A stretch of DNA of 64,000 nt from Litoribacterium kuwaitense (GCF_011058155.1 NZ_JAALFC010000004.1:1-64000), one strand, 5' to 3'. Positions 45,816 to 55,360 are shown, counted from the first letter of the stretch. Translations and numbers: made by a program. Notes: generated by a model not told the origin, from the letters alone.

Positions 45816-47852
45816 ATGAGTGCAAATCATGACGACCATTCATTTAAACAAGTTCGATCAAATATGGAGAAAAGATATTTTGTTGGTAGAGATAAAGAAA
45901 TTGGAATTTTCGAATCATATCTTAAAGATATTTCCTGCCCTAAGAAAATATTAAATATTCACGCTACAGGTGGCATGGGAAAAAGTTATCTATTAGATCA
46001 ATACAAAAGAATTTCCACAAATTACAATTCTCGCTTTATTCTCATTAACAGCCGGGACTTTGCTCACTCTCCTCAACAAATGATGCGCCAAATTTATGAA
46101 TTGTTAGGAGGAAATGAGCAGGAAAAATTAGATCACAAAGCTTGTATCATGCATATTAATCTACTTGCCAAAGATACAGCAGTTATCTTAGCCTTCGACA
46201 CTTATGAAGAAATGCAAGATCTAGATTACTGGCTACAAAACAATTTCATTAGCCATCTTGATCACCGAGTACTCATTATCATCTCTGGCCGTTATCCATT
46301 ACAAGAGCATTGGTTTATTTCTCCAGGATGGAGGAATTTAATAGAGGATCTACCATTACGGGAATTAACGCTTGCACAGACGAAAGAATATTTAAACAAA
46401 TATAATATCAAGGACATGGCACAAATCACTGCCATATATAACTTGTCTCAAGGTCACCCCCTAACACTGTCATTATCGGCGTCTATGGTCAATAATAACC
46501 ACCCTATTAGAAAAGACTTATTTCAAGAAACGAACCTTTTTTATTCTCTCACCGAACAATGGTTAAAAGAAGTCAAAAGTGCCGCATTACGCACTACCAT
46601 GGAGAGCATCGCTCTTATGAGGAGGTTTGATCAAGACATTTTAGCTGACGTACTCAAAAATAAAATTTCAAATGACTTATTTAAACATATCACGAGTTAT
46701 TCATTTATCCGTTTAGGCAAAAGAGGTTGGATGATGCATGATCTAATGAGAGATGCCATCTCGTTAAATCTTCGCAAGCGATCACCAAAGCGCTACAATG
46801 AAATTAATCAAGCGATTGCTGCTTATTATTTCAATCAAATTGAAGGAAATGAGCTTCATAAAGATCAATCTTGGCTCCTTTCAGAATTTTTTTATCACCT
46901 TGAAGACGATATGATTAGAGCGATTTTTTATGACACTGCTCCTCGTCACCATTATGATTTAGAATACGTTCACGGATCTAATGCAGATGAAGCAAAGCAA
47001 TATTTACAAAACCTTAAATTCACCTCACTGTATGAAAATGCAACTTTTAATACTCAATATACGGAGGAAAATCAACCCATCCAATTAATTGCTTCAAAAG
47101 AATACAAACGAGTTGAGTCCGAGCTTCTGACACAGCCAGACTTTCTTCATTCCGAGCATAATCATTTTATTTTATTAAAACAACACGGTACCATACTTGG
47201 GCTTGCCTTAGTCATACCGATCCATAAAAATAGCGTCGATTATTTAACTCACCAGCCCGTGACAAGAGCTTACTTTCAAAACCTTACTCACGAGCAAAAA
47301 ACGAAATTTTACGTTCCCATGCATGAACCTTGTGGTTGGTATATTAGAATGATGGACGTGATTGATCCAGAAGATGCCGTCGCACGCTCAGTTATTCTAC
47401 AAGAATTGTTGCAAATTTTATTTAAAGGAAAAATGATCATCGCTTCCAATCCATTACCTTTCTATCAACAATTATTAAAACGCTTAGGGTTTATTGAGGT
47501 TGAAGGTGCTGCGCATCATGACTATGGAGTGAATCTCCCTGCCCCAACACAAATATTAGATATTAAATCAATGGGACTGGAAAATTATTTGAAACACCTT
47601 GCTTCAAATGCAGGCATTGCATTAAACCGAGAAGCACATGTACAATTTACTGACTTAACAGCACGTGAAAATGAGATAGCACACCTGATTCTCGAAGGGG
47701 CAACGAATAAAACGATTGCTGAAAAACTTTTCGTCAGTGAAGTGACTGTCAAAAAGCATCTCACCAATATATTTAGTAAAAAGCAAATTAAAAACCGGTC
47801 ACAATTAGTTAAATTACTCATGGATGAAATTATAAAAAACATGTATCGTTAA
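45816..47852 (+). CDS. Large regulator: P-loop NTPase, GNAT-like segment and LuxR-type HTH
   Basis: 678 residues. Near the N-terminus is a STAND/AAA-like NTPase: Walker A ATGGMGKS at 50-57, Walker B VILAFDTYEE at 123-132, then IIISGRYPL and a helical region. At about 350-590 comes a segment of α/β character ending LPFYQQLLKRLGFIEVEG, reminiscent of an acetyltransferase fold; this is tentative. The last 65 residues are a LuxR/GerE HTH (LTARENEIAHLILEGATNKTIAEKL to LTNIFSKKQIKNRSQLVK). No TPR array is obvious, unlike MalT. It probably senses a ligand and controls the divergent stalk gene. Confidence 0.78.
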   Translation: MSANHDDHSFKQVRSNMEKRYFVGRDKEIGIFESYLKDISCPKKILNIHATGGMGKSYLLDQYKRISTNYNSRFILINSRDFAHSPQQMMRQIYELLGGNEQEKLDHKACIMHINLLAKDTAVILAFDTYEEMQDLDYWLQNNFISHLDHRVLIIISGRYPLQEHWFISPGWRNLIEDLPLRELTLAQTKEYLNKYNIKDMAQITAIYNLSQGHPLTLSLSASMVNNNHPIRKDLFQETNLFYSLTEQWLKEVKSAALRTTMESIALMRRFDQDILADVLKNKISNDLFKHITSYSFIRLGKRGWMMHDLMRDAISLNLRKRSPKRYNEINQAIAAYYFNQIEGNELHKDQSWLLSEFFYHLEDDMIRAIFYDTAPRHHYDLEYVHGSNADEAKQYLQNLKFTSLYENATFNTQYTEENQPIQLIASKEYKRVESELLTQPDFLHSEHNHFILLKQHGTILGLALVIPIHKNSVDYLTHQPVTRAYFQNLTHEQKTKFYVPMHEPCGWYIRMMDVIDPEDAVARSVILQELLQILFKGKMIIASNPLPFYQQLLKRLGFIEVEGAAHHDYGVNLPAPTQILDIKSMGLENYLKHLASNAGIALNREAHVQFTDLTARENEIAHLILEGATNKTIAEKLFVSEVTVKKHLTNIFSKKQIKNRSQLVKLLMDEIIKNMYR

Positions 47853-48130
47853 GGTATGATTGCACACACCACCCCCCTTTAAATCTTTTCAAATCTGTAA
47901 ATTACACGTTTCACCAAAACACCACCTCACCATTTGCTTAAATCACATCAGCTGGACGGTGTTCAAAGGATAAAATAAGAAGTCGATAAGGGCATCGGCG
48001 AACGTTAAGTGCTGTTGTGAATAAAATTTCGGCTAAATTGTCGATGAGTGTTGACGAGGCAAGTGATCAACTTTTGATACGAAGACTTTCGCATCCATTC
48101 ACTTCTACTCTCGTTGATCAATCATCATTT

Positions 48131-48169
48131 AAAAACCCCGAAGCCACAAGTATGGTTTTGGGGTTTTTT
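48131..48169 (+). terminator. Intrinsic terminator, 280 bases after the LuxR regulator
   Basis: AACCCC and GGGGTT with an inner AAgCCA/TGGtTT pairing, then a run of T on the plus strand. The 47853-48130 stretch before it shows no gene; if the regulator transcript ends here it has a long 3' region. Confidence 0.7.
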
Positions 48170-48228
48170 ATCGTTGTGTGATGACAAGTTTTGGGACAAC
48201 ATGACATCCGATCCATACGCCAATTTTT

Positions 48229-48549
48229 CTAAGCGCCACTTACAAAAGAGGCGCTGAATGATACTGAAACGACATGTTGGATGACTAAAAATAAACATAT
48301 TGGCAGGATGAACCCCGCTCTTGCAAATAAATCTGCTGTGTGTCTACTCCCAATAACCATGCCAGAATAAAAAGGACGGAAACCGACGTACCAAGAAATA
48401 TTACTAAGTCCAAAAGGACGCAGCAAATACTCACCGAGGCTTGTCCCTTTGCCAAAAGCGAAATCGTTAAACAAGAAAGCAACAATCGCTATGACTAATG
48501 AAAGACTGCCTAATCCTAATGAGTTTTGACCTAATCGAAACGCTGCCAT
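48229..48549 (-). CDS. Small multi-pass membrane protein, unknown function
   Basis: 106 residues with three hydrophobic segments (LGSLSLVIAIVAFLF near 12-27, SWYVGFRPFYSGMVIG, and AGFILPICLFLVIQHVV near 78-95). No recognised domain. AGAGAGG precedes the ATG by five bases, which supports it as a real gene. Stands alone between the LuxR regulator and the LamG protein. Confidence 0.55.
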   Translation of the reverse strand: MAAFRLGQNSLGLGSLSLVIAIVAFLFNDFAFGKGTSLGEYLLRPFGLSNISWYVGFRPFYSGMVIGSRHTADLFARAGFILPICLFLVIQHVVSVSFSASFVSGA

Positions 48550-48760
48550 TCGAACCTCTCTTTACAAAGATGATACGTTGAATGTATGAATAATCTTGAG
48601 ATTTCTCCTACTCATCTTTACTGACCAAATAATGATGACGAAAAAATGACTGAAATTCATATTCTGAAAAATCAAAAATAAATTATGTCATATAGTCGGC
48701 TAGGTCACTTTACCAAGAAGCCAGCACAAGCGATATTGTTCATCCTGAAGGAGGACTGGT

Positions 48761-49627
48761 ATGAAAAGCAAGTATGATGTGTTTCTCATTGTCTCCATTA
48801 TGATCGTCACTTCGTTTTTTTCCTTACCTCATTTCTCTGTAAAGGCAGACTCTCAGTCGTATGATCAAATGATTCTTGCTGATACCCCCGTCGCATACTG
48901 GCCTCTGTCGCCGAGCGAAACGTCTGATCAAACGAGCAATGGCTTAGATGGCACATTTACTGGAAGCCCTTCGCAAACGCTGCTTCCAAACGGTGACGCT
49001 GCAGTCGTTTTTAATGGCATTGATCAGTATTTTACCATTCCCGACAACGACGATTTGGAAGTCACGCAGACTGGAATTCTCACTGTAGAAGCTTGGATGC
49101 GGCCGGATGTCCTACAATTTCCTAACTCTGAAAGAGCCGGCTATGTCCATTGGATGGGAAAAGGTGAGACGAATCAGCATTCGTGGGCAGCAAGAATGTA
49201 CGATGAAACGAACGATGAGAATCGTCCCAACCGCATTAGCGGCTATTCCTTTAACCTTAGTGGTGGCTTAGGGGCAGGATCGTATTTTCAAGACCCTTTA
49301 ATCGCTGGAGAATGGATCCACTACACACTCGTTATTAACACGGTAAACACAAGCTCTGATTATACAACTGGATATACAAAACTCTATAAAAACGGTGTAT
49401 TGCGCGATCAAGACAGATTGTCTGATTACAATATCGTGCCTGGTAACAGCACAGCGCCAATGCGGATTGGCACTCGAGATTTTGCCTCGTTTTTTCAAGG
49501 CGCGATCGGAAAAGTCGCCCTTTATGACTACGAATTAACGCCCAAGCAGATTTCCGACCATTATCAAAAAATGGTCCCACCACCAAGTCTAAATGATAAG
49601 ATTAAGAGTGAAAACAATGAACGATGA
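48761..49627 (+). CDS. Secreted LamG/concanavalin A-like lectin domain protein
   Basis: 288 residues: a signal peptide (VFLIVSIMIVTSFFSLPHFS, ending near KADS) and one LamG-type jelly-roll (about 35-275): VAYWPLSPSE, GLDGTFTGSP, VFNGIDQYFTIPD, LTVEAWMRPD, GEWIHYTLVIN, TKLYKNGVL, APMRIGTRDF, GAIGKVALYDYELTPKQISDHY. Such domains bind carbohydrate or surface partners. No anchor or catalytic domain. AAGGAGGACTGGT precedes the ATG. Confidence 0.85.
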   Translation: MKSKYDVFLIVSIMIVTSFFSLPHFSVKADSQSYDQMILADTPVAYWPLSPSETSDQTSNGLDGTFTGSPSQTLLPNGDAAVVFNGIDQYFTIPDNDDLEVTQTGILTVEAWMRPDVLQFPNSERAGYVHWMGKGETNQHSWAARMYDETNDENRPNRISGYSFNLSGGLGAGSYFQDPLIAGEWIHYTLVINTVNTSSDYTTGYTKLYKNGVLRDQDRLSDYNIVPGNSTAPMRIGTRDFASFFQGAIGKVALYDYELTPKQISDHYQKMVPPPSLNDKIKSENNER

Positions 49628-49634
49628 AACAGCA

Positions 49635-49660
49635 AAGAGAGCCAAAGAATTGGCTCTCTT
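49635..49660 (+). terminator. Hairpin after the LamG gene, shared with the converging oxidase gene
   Basis: AAGAGAGCCAA and TTGGCTCTCTT form an 11-base perfect stem with a four-base loop between two converging genes. The T tract is short. Confidence 0.65.
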
Positions 49661-49694
49661 AATACGTATCCGTATCGTATCGCCGACAGGTCGA

Positions 49695-51248
49695 TTACTC
49701 GACTTTAATTTGGCCCATCATCCCATTATCTTCGTGTTCTAAAATGTGACAGTGATACATATAAATACCTTCTTCTGCAAATTTCACAGCAATTTTTGCT
49801 CGATCTCCTGGATCTAAAGTAATCGTGTCTTTATAGCCTTGTAAGTTTTCAGGAGGTGCTTCACCATTGATAGAGATCACTTTGAACTGTGTGCCGTGAA
49901 TATGGAATGGATGAATCATCCCTCCCATCATATCGGGCTTATTGTATATTTCCCACACCTCTGTTTCACCTTTTTTCTGTGTGAAATCAATCCGATCCAT
50001 ATCAAATTTCTTACCATTAATCGTCACATGCTGTCCCATACCAAACAACTCAAATGTTTTAGTCACTGGTTTTTGCATGTCTTCTTCACTAATGGTGATC
50101 GGTTTTTTCGGCTTTGGTGTCTTTTTTTGTATGTTGCTTTTAACATCGGTAACTTCAAATGGTAACAGGACGGTTCCATCATCCATGATTAATTCCACTT
50201 CTTCATCTTCTTTCATTTTTGAGAAGTCAACCACAATCTCAGCCCGCTCTGACGGTGTTAATTGCAGCTCAGTCAATTCTACCGGCTCATTTAGTAAGCC
50301 TCCATCTGAAGCAACTTGTTGAAACGCTTGGTTATTGCTTAGTTTAAACGTATAGTTTCTCATATTTGAACCGTTGAGTAAGCGCAAGCGGACTTTTTCT
50401 TGATTCACGGTTAAATAAGGGTTTAATGTGCCATTGATCAGTAAGGTTTCCCCTGTTGTACCATCGAAATTTTTTACAGCTTCATAATCCAATTGTTTCT
50501 GGTCATTAAAGGTTCGATCTTGAATGATTAAAGGGAAGTCATTTTCACCATAGACGTAAGGATCTTCTGCATCATCCTCGATATACATTAATCCAGCAAG
50601 CCCTTCAAATACTTGCTTGGCCGTTTTTCCTTTCGGGTGCGGGTGAAACCATAACGTCGCTCTCTCTTGCTGTACTTTAAAAGTAATTTCCTTTTCTTCA
50701 CCAGGTTGAATCACACTATGAGGCCCACCGTCCGCATCGCCTTCAATAATAAGTCCATGCCAATGGAACGTTGTTTCTTCGTCTAAACGATTTTTTAATG
50801 TCATATGCACCGTTTGCCCTTTTTGTAATTTTAACACCGGGCCTAAAAACGATGAGTTATAACCTAACGTATCCGTTTGGTAACCTTCAAAGATTTCTGT
50901 CTGCCCTTTTTGCGCCTCAATCGTATAGTAAACGTCATTCCCGCTTTTTTGATCACTTTCTAAAATAGGCGGGATGTTCAAAGCATTCTGCCCTGTGGAA
51001 TCTTGTAATCTTACTCCGTCATGACCGTGCCCCATTTGTCCCATCATCATAGACTCATTCATCATGGGTTCGCGCATCATTGACTCATGCTGCCTCATCA
51101 TTCTCTCACCCATCATCTGATCTCTCATCATAGACCATTCTGAACGCTCCTCCGGAGAATTCATCATATTCATATGACCAAAACTAGTGCCACATGCGCT
51201 CAACAGTAAAATAGCAGCCAAACTTATTGACATAAACAATTTCTTCAT
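49695..51248 (-). CDS. Multicopper oxidase, lipoprotein with Met-rich N-terminal region
   Basis: 517 residues from the ATG at 51248, after AAGGGTGG; the frame is open 30 codons upstream. A lipoprotein signal ends in LLLSACG (Cys about 20). Next comes a Met/His-rich stretch to about residue 80 (MMNESMMMGQMGHGHDG and repeats of MMR/MMN). Three cupredoxin domains follow with copper sites HWHGL, WFHPHP, HPFHIHGTQF and HCHILEHEDNGMMG. The family oxidises Cu(I) and phenols with O2; the Met-rich part points to copper binding. Downstream of a two-component system. Confidence 0.9.
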   Translation of the reverse strand: MKKLFMSISLAAILLLSACGTSFGHMNMMNSPEERSEWSMMRDQMMGERMMRQHESMMREPMMNESMMMGQMGHGHDGVRLQDSTGQNALNIPPILESDQKSGNDVYYTIEAQKGQTEIFEGYQTDTLGYNSSFLGPVLKLQKGQTVHMTLKNRLDEETTFHWHGLIIEGDADGGPHSVIQPGEEKEITFKVQQERATLWFHPHPKGKTAKQVFEGLAGLMYIEDDAEDPYVYGENDFPLIIQDRTFNDQKQLDYEAVKNFDGTTGETLLINGTLNPYLTVNQEKVRLRLLNGSNMRNYTFKLSNNQAFQQVASDGGLLNEPVELTELQLTPSERAEIVVDFSKMKEDEEVELIMDDGTVLLPFEVTDVKSNIQKKTPKPKKPITISEEDMQKPVTKTFELFGMGQHVTINGKKFDMDRIDFTQKKGETEVWEIYNKPDMMGGMIHPFHIHGTQFKVISINGEAPPENLQGYKDTITLDPGDRAKIAVKFAEEGIYMYHCHILEHEDNGMMGQIKVE

Positions 51249-51347
51249 TTTTGACCACCCTTCGTATGTTCTTCTTATACTTAGGATGTTAAAGGAAGAT
51301 TGTGCAGAAACTGTGTAGAAATAGTTACGGCTTTGCAAAACTCAGTG

Positions 51348-52018
51348 TTATTCATGCACCCATTTATATCCGATCCCCCAGACTGTTTTCAGATGATGAT
51401 CAATCGGGAAGCCGGTCTGCCGAACTTTCTCACGCATATTTCTCACATGTGAATCAACCGTTCTGCCTTCTGTTTCAGAATCAAACCCCCAAATGAGTTC
51501 AATTAAATGTTCGCGAGAGAACACTTGGTTCGGATTTAACAAAAAATGTCCGAGCATCACAAATTCTTTTGGTGTTAACTTAATTGGGATATGCCGATAT
51601 GTTAATTCGAACTGATCTTTATTCCATAACAACCCGTTGACTTCAATTTCATTTTAGGTGATCTCCGTCGTAATAAAGCCTCCATTCTTGCCAAAAGTTC
51701 ACCTTCATTAAAAGGTTTTGTAATATAATCATCTGCACCGAGCTGTAAGCCTTTAATAATATCATTTTGTTGATCACGTGCAGTCACCATAATAATAGGC
51801 ACATCAGAATAACGCCTTATTTCTTTGCATAGCTCCCATCCATCCTTGTCAGGCATCATGATATCCAGCAAAACAATATCAAACGTTTCATATTTTATAT
51901 AAGACAAAGCCTCACTAGCGCCTTGCGCCTTATTACATGTGTAGTTATGAGGCCGTAAATATAATTCTAGTAAATCCAACATTCGTTTTTCATCATCAAC
52001 GATTAAAACTTTATGCAT
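51348..52018 (-). CDS. OmpR-family response regulator, frameshifted in this sequence
   Basis: Receiver domain from MHKVLIVDDEKRMLDLLE with phospho-acceptor Asp52 (VLLDIMMPD) and Lys in YITKPF; then a winged-helix DNA-binding domain (IKLTPKEFVMLGHFLL, REHLIELIWG, VDSHVRNMREKV). The frame breaks between them at AAA opposite 51647-51649: one more A reads KMKIEVNGLLWNKDQFELTY and gives one continuous protein of about 224 residues. The start at 52018 overlaps the kinase stop and follows AGAGGTG. It probably controls the adjacent oxidase gene. Confidence 0.85.
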
Positions 52019-53399
52019 GGCGTTCACCTCTTGCTAACTTAATAATGACGCTTGTCCCTTTCCCTTGCTGACTTTTCATCTCAATGCTACCACCATGAGA
52101 TTCAATAATTTCTTTCGTAATGGCTAAACCTAGACCTGATCCACCACTTTGGCGTGAGCGCGATTTTTCCACACGGTATAAGCGGTCAAATATATAAGGT
52201 ACATCCTCGCTTGGAATGCCCTCTCCGTGGTCTGTAACCGTCACTACAACATCCTGTTCTGTCTCAATGACATTCAGTAAAATGTCAGATCCTTCATTAG
52301 AATGATGAATAGCATTATCTAATACATTGATAAACACTTGCTGGAGTCGTTCTGGATCTACAAACGCTGTAATGTCATTTGGACAGTTGACATTTAAAAC
52401 GATTTTTCTTTCTGATAATACAGGTTGAATAAGGTGTGCAACATTGCTGATGATTTCACATATCGCGATTCGCTCACGTTTAATGACGAAGTTATTTTGA
52501 TCAATTTTTGCTAAGGCAAATAAATTCTTAATCAGTATTGTTAATTGCTCTGTTTCTTCACGAATGATCTCTGCATATTCTTTGATTTGATCTTTTGTCG
52601 AATCTTGACGATTAATGATCTCTGCATACCCTTTAATATAAGTTAAAGGCGTCCGAAGTTCATGGGATATACTTGCTAAAAATTCATTTCTCGCCATCTT
52701 TAGTTCTTTTAAGTCCTTTGCTAGCTTCGTAATGGCGTTCGCTAATTCACCTAATTCGTCCTTCCGCTCTGTGTGCAACTCAACATGGTGCTTTCCTTGG
52801 CTTAATTGTTCCGTTGCTTCTTTCATTTTTATGAGAGGCTGTGCAATCAACCTTGATAAAATAAAAATGGTTACGATGGTTAAAGCAATCGTTATGACGC
52901 CCGCCAGTACAAACTGACTTTTCAGTTGATCAACAGTTCGTTTTACATACTCTGTGTGAACAAACATAAAGACGTGACCTTTGTGCTCACCGTTTATTGT
53001 CATTGGACTATTTGTTGCAATATAATTCACTTCACTCCAGCGATCCTCAACAATTTTCCCATCTGAATCTATTTCCCTGTTATTCGTGTTATGAATGACA
53101 TCAATCATCTCGTCTTCTACAGGGTCTGAAGATATCAACATCTCTCCTTTTTCATCAGTAATGACGACGACAAATTCTGAGACTGATTCCATGATACCTA
53201 CATGATCTAGCGTGGATTGATCAAAATGATCTTCTAGCACGTCCCGATGGGTATTCCCACGCGCTAATAAGCTATTCATCACCTCTTCCACACGATCGTC
53301 AGCTAAATTTATATATAAAATGAGAAACAAAATAAACTCGATAATGACGATAAACAAGAAAAACAATAATCCTATTTTAAAAGAAAGTTTATTTAACAT
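52011..53399 (-). CDS. Sensor histidine kinase
   Basis: 462 residues: membrane segment (IGLLFFLFIVIIEFILFLIL), extracytoplasmic sensor of about 130 residues, second membrane segment (FVLAGVITIALTIVTIFILS), HAMP, HisKA with His246 in SISHELRTPLTYIKGY, and HATPase_c with VLDNAIHHSNEG, DHGEGIP and GGSGLGLAITKEI. First of the operon with the response regulator and oxidase. Signal unknown; copper or another envelope stress is plausible from the context. GAGGTG precedes the ATG. Confidence 0.9.
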   Translation of the reverse strand: MLNKLSFKIGLLFFLFIVIIEFILFLILYINLADDRVEEVMNSLLARGNTHRDVLEDHFDQSTLDHVGIMESVSEFVVVITDEKGEMLISSDPVEDEMIDVIHNTNNREIDSDGKIVEDRWSEVNYIATNSPMTINGEHKGHVFMFVHTEYVKRTVDQLKSQFVLAGVITIALTIVTIFILSRLIAQPLIKMKEATEQLSQGKHHVELHTERKDELGELANAITKLAKDLKELKMARNEFLASISHELRTPLTYIKGYAEIINRQDSTKDQIKEYAEIIREETEQLTILIKNLFALAKIDQNNFVIKRERIAICEIISNVAHLIQPVLSERKIVLNVNCPNDITAFVDPERLQQVFINVLDNAIHHSNEGSDILLNVIETEQDVVVTVTDHGEGIPSEDVPYIFDRLYRVEKSRSRQSGGSGLGLAITKEIIESHGGSIEMKSQQGKGTSVIIKLARGERHA

Positions 53400-53737
53400 A
53401 AAACACCTCTAAGCCACATAAGTGAACATATTGAGAACTGATTTACTAACAGGAAGCATTTGGAAACATCTCAGAATTGCTCTTGCTTGTCTTTTTGCGC
53501 GACTAAACTTATTAAAAAATACAAGAAAAGATCGTGCTGGACCTGATATTATTTATATCACGTACTCTTACGATCGTCATACCTCTGGTCGTTAACCGAA
53601 AAAAGTAGGTAACGCGTTTACAATGACTTACAGGCAGACTGCTTCGCCTCATTTTATTGACGGAACATTCAGCCTTTTACTCTCAAGATGGTAACACTTT
53701 CAATTCATTTATGATTCAGACAAGTCCCTGGCATGAC
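53400..53737. other. Intergenic region upstream of the kinase operon
   Basis: About 340 bases holding the kinase promoter and the right end of the island. No gene, repeat or transposon end is evident. The tyrS terminator follows at once. Confidence 0.4.
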
Positions 53738-53763
53738 AAAAAGGCGCGATCCCGCGCCTTTTT
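53738..53763 (-). terminator. Intrinsic terminator after tyrS (bidirectional)
   Basis: AAAAAGGCGCG and CGCGCCTTTTT form an 11-base perfect stem with a four-base loop, directly past the tyrS stop. Confidence 0.95.
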
Positions 53764-53765
53764 CG

Positions 53766-55031
53766 TTACACCCACTCTATAAGGTGGTATTTCTTTTTAC
53801 CACGACGGACAATGACATATGTGCCATCGAGCTTATCTGCTTCTCCAAGTACCGTCTGCACTTCGGTGCGCCGTTCTCCATTAATATAGATCGCGCCGTT
53901 TTGGATGTCTTCACGCGCTTGACGCTTTGACGGAGAAATGCCTGCTTCAACGAGCATATCGACGAGCGACATCTCCTCTTTAGCCCATTGACTTGAAGGT
54001 ACGTCTTTAAAGCCTTGACGAATTTCTTCACTTGAGAGCGTTTTTAAGTCGCCGCCTCCAAATAGGGCATTAGAAATATGAATTGCTTGCTGAAGTGCTT
54101 CTTCCCCATGCACAAGCTTTGTCATCTCTTCAGCGAGCACTTTTTGCGCCTTTCTCTCTTCAGGTGCATTGTCAAACTCCTCTTGGATCGAAGCGATCGT
54201 CTCAAGCGATAAAAAGGTAAAGCACTTTAGGAACTTAATCGCATCGCGATCATCGGTATTTAACCAAAACTGATAAAATTCATATGGACTTGTTTTAGTG
54301 CCGTCTAACCAAACCGCTCCTCCGGCTGTTTTTCCAAATTTTGTACCATCACTTTTTGTAATCAACGGCATCGTAAATCCGTGAACGTCTGTTTTTCCGA
54401 TCGAGCGGCGGATGAGCTCAATGCCGGCAGTAATGTTGCCCCACTGGTCACTACCACCGATCTGAAGGCGACATTTTTCTTGATCGTACAAATTTAAGTA
54501 ATCGTAAGACTGTAGCATCATATATGTGAATTCGGTAAAGGATAAGCCTTTTTCAAGACGCGTGCTAACGGAATCTTTAGCGAGCATATAGTTTATTGAA
54601 AAATGCTTTCCTACGTCTCGGAGAAATGTGATCACTTCTAATCCGCCAAGCCAATCATAGTTATTAACGAGCTTGGCAGGCTGGGCTCCGTCATCAAACT
54701 TCACAACTTTACTAATTTGCTGCTTAAGCTTATCTGTCCATCCTTGTACTGTTGAAGCAGGGTTTAACGTTCTCTCTTCCGACCGACCACTCGGATCGCC
54801 AATTAACCCCGTACCGCCGCCGACGAGAGCAACGGGACGATGACCGGCTTCCTGGAAACGACGAAGCATCAGCATCGGAAGTAAATGTCCGATATGGAGA
54901 CTATCCGCCGTCGCATCAAACCCACAATATAAAGAAATCGGGCCTTCATCGAGTGTCTTTGACAGCTCCTCGAGATCCGTTGACTGATGGATCAATCCGC
55001 GATCTTGTAAATCTTTCAGAAATGTATTCAT
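53766..55031 (-). CDS. tyrS: Tyrosyl-tRNA synthetase
   Basis: 421 residues, class I, TyrRS short form. HIGH-like HIGHLLPMLMLRRFQ, YMLAKDSVSTRLEKG, QIGGSDQWGNITAG, and KMSKS-like KFGKTAGGAVWLD. A C-terminal S4 domain (about 355-418: SKRQAREDIQNGAIYINGER). Controlled by the T-box leader upstream. In B. subtilis it lies next to rpsD; here the island separates the two. Confidence 0.97.
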   Translation of the reverse strand: MNTFLKDLQDRGLIHQSTDLEELSKTLDEGPISLYCGFDATADSLHIGHLLPMLMLRRFQEAGHRPVALVGGGTGLIGDPSGRSEERTLNPASTVQGWTDKLKQQISKVVKFDDGAQPAKLVNNYDWLGGLEVITFLRDVGKHFSINYMLAKDSVSTRLEKGLSFTEFTYMMLQSYDYLNLYDQEKCRLQIGGSDQWGNITAGIELIRRSIGKTDVHGFTMPLITKSDGTKFGKTAGGAVWLDGTKTSPYEFYQFWLNTDDRDAIKFLKCFTFLSLETIASIQEEFDNAPEERKAQKVLAEEMTKLVHGEEALQQAIHISNALFGGGDLKTLSSEEIRQGFKDVPSSQWAKEEMSLVDMLVEAGISPSKRQAREDIQNGAIYINGERRTEVQTVLGEADKLDGTYVIVRRGKKKYHLIEWV

Positions 55032-55098
55032 TGATTTATGTCCTCTCTTATCTTAAAAGTTTTAATTTTACCGGTAACATCACATTTTTCACAAACAC

Positions 55099-55360
55099 AA
55101 AAAAAGCCTTTTTCTTCTCGCAGGGACGGCTTTTTCGCCGCGGTACCACCCTGTTTGAAGTCAAAACGCTTCCACTCTAGCCCGATAACGGCAGGCACCG
55201 CCCTTTGCTACACATCCATATCCAGTGTGAACTTCGCAAAAAGTGCATCCGGGAGGTAATTCACCAACTGAGCCGGGACGGTTCACACAAACCACCGTCT
55301 TTCTGTTTGCTCCGTTTGCAGAGGCTACTGTTTTCCCTTCACAGCATTTGTTTATTGCTT
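55099..55360 (-). promoter_or_regulatory. T-box riboswitch of tyrS
   Basis: On the minus strand the hallmark AGGGTGGTACCGCG (55139-55152) precedes a terminator hairpin (AAAAGCCGTCCC...GGCTTTTTTT, 55100-55137), with the stem I region upstream and a candidate Tyr specifier TAC in GAATTACCTC (near 55255). Uncharged tRNA-Tyr pairs with the specifier and the T-box bulge to allow antitermination. A TTGACA lies about 55387-55394 and could be the -35 of its promoter. Confidence 0.93.
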
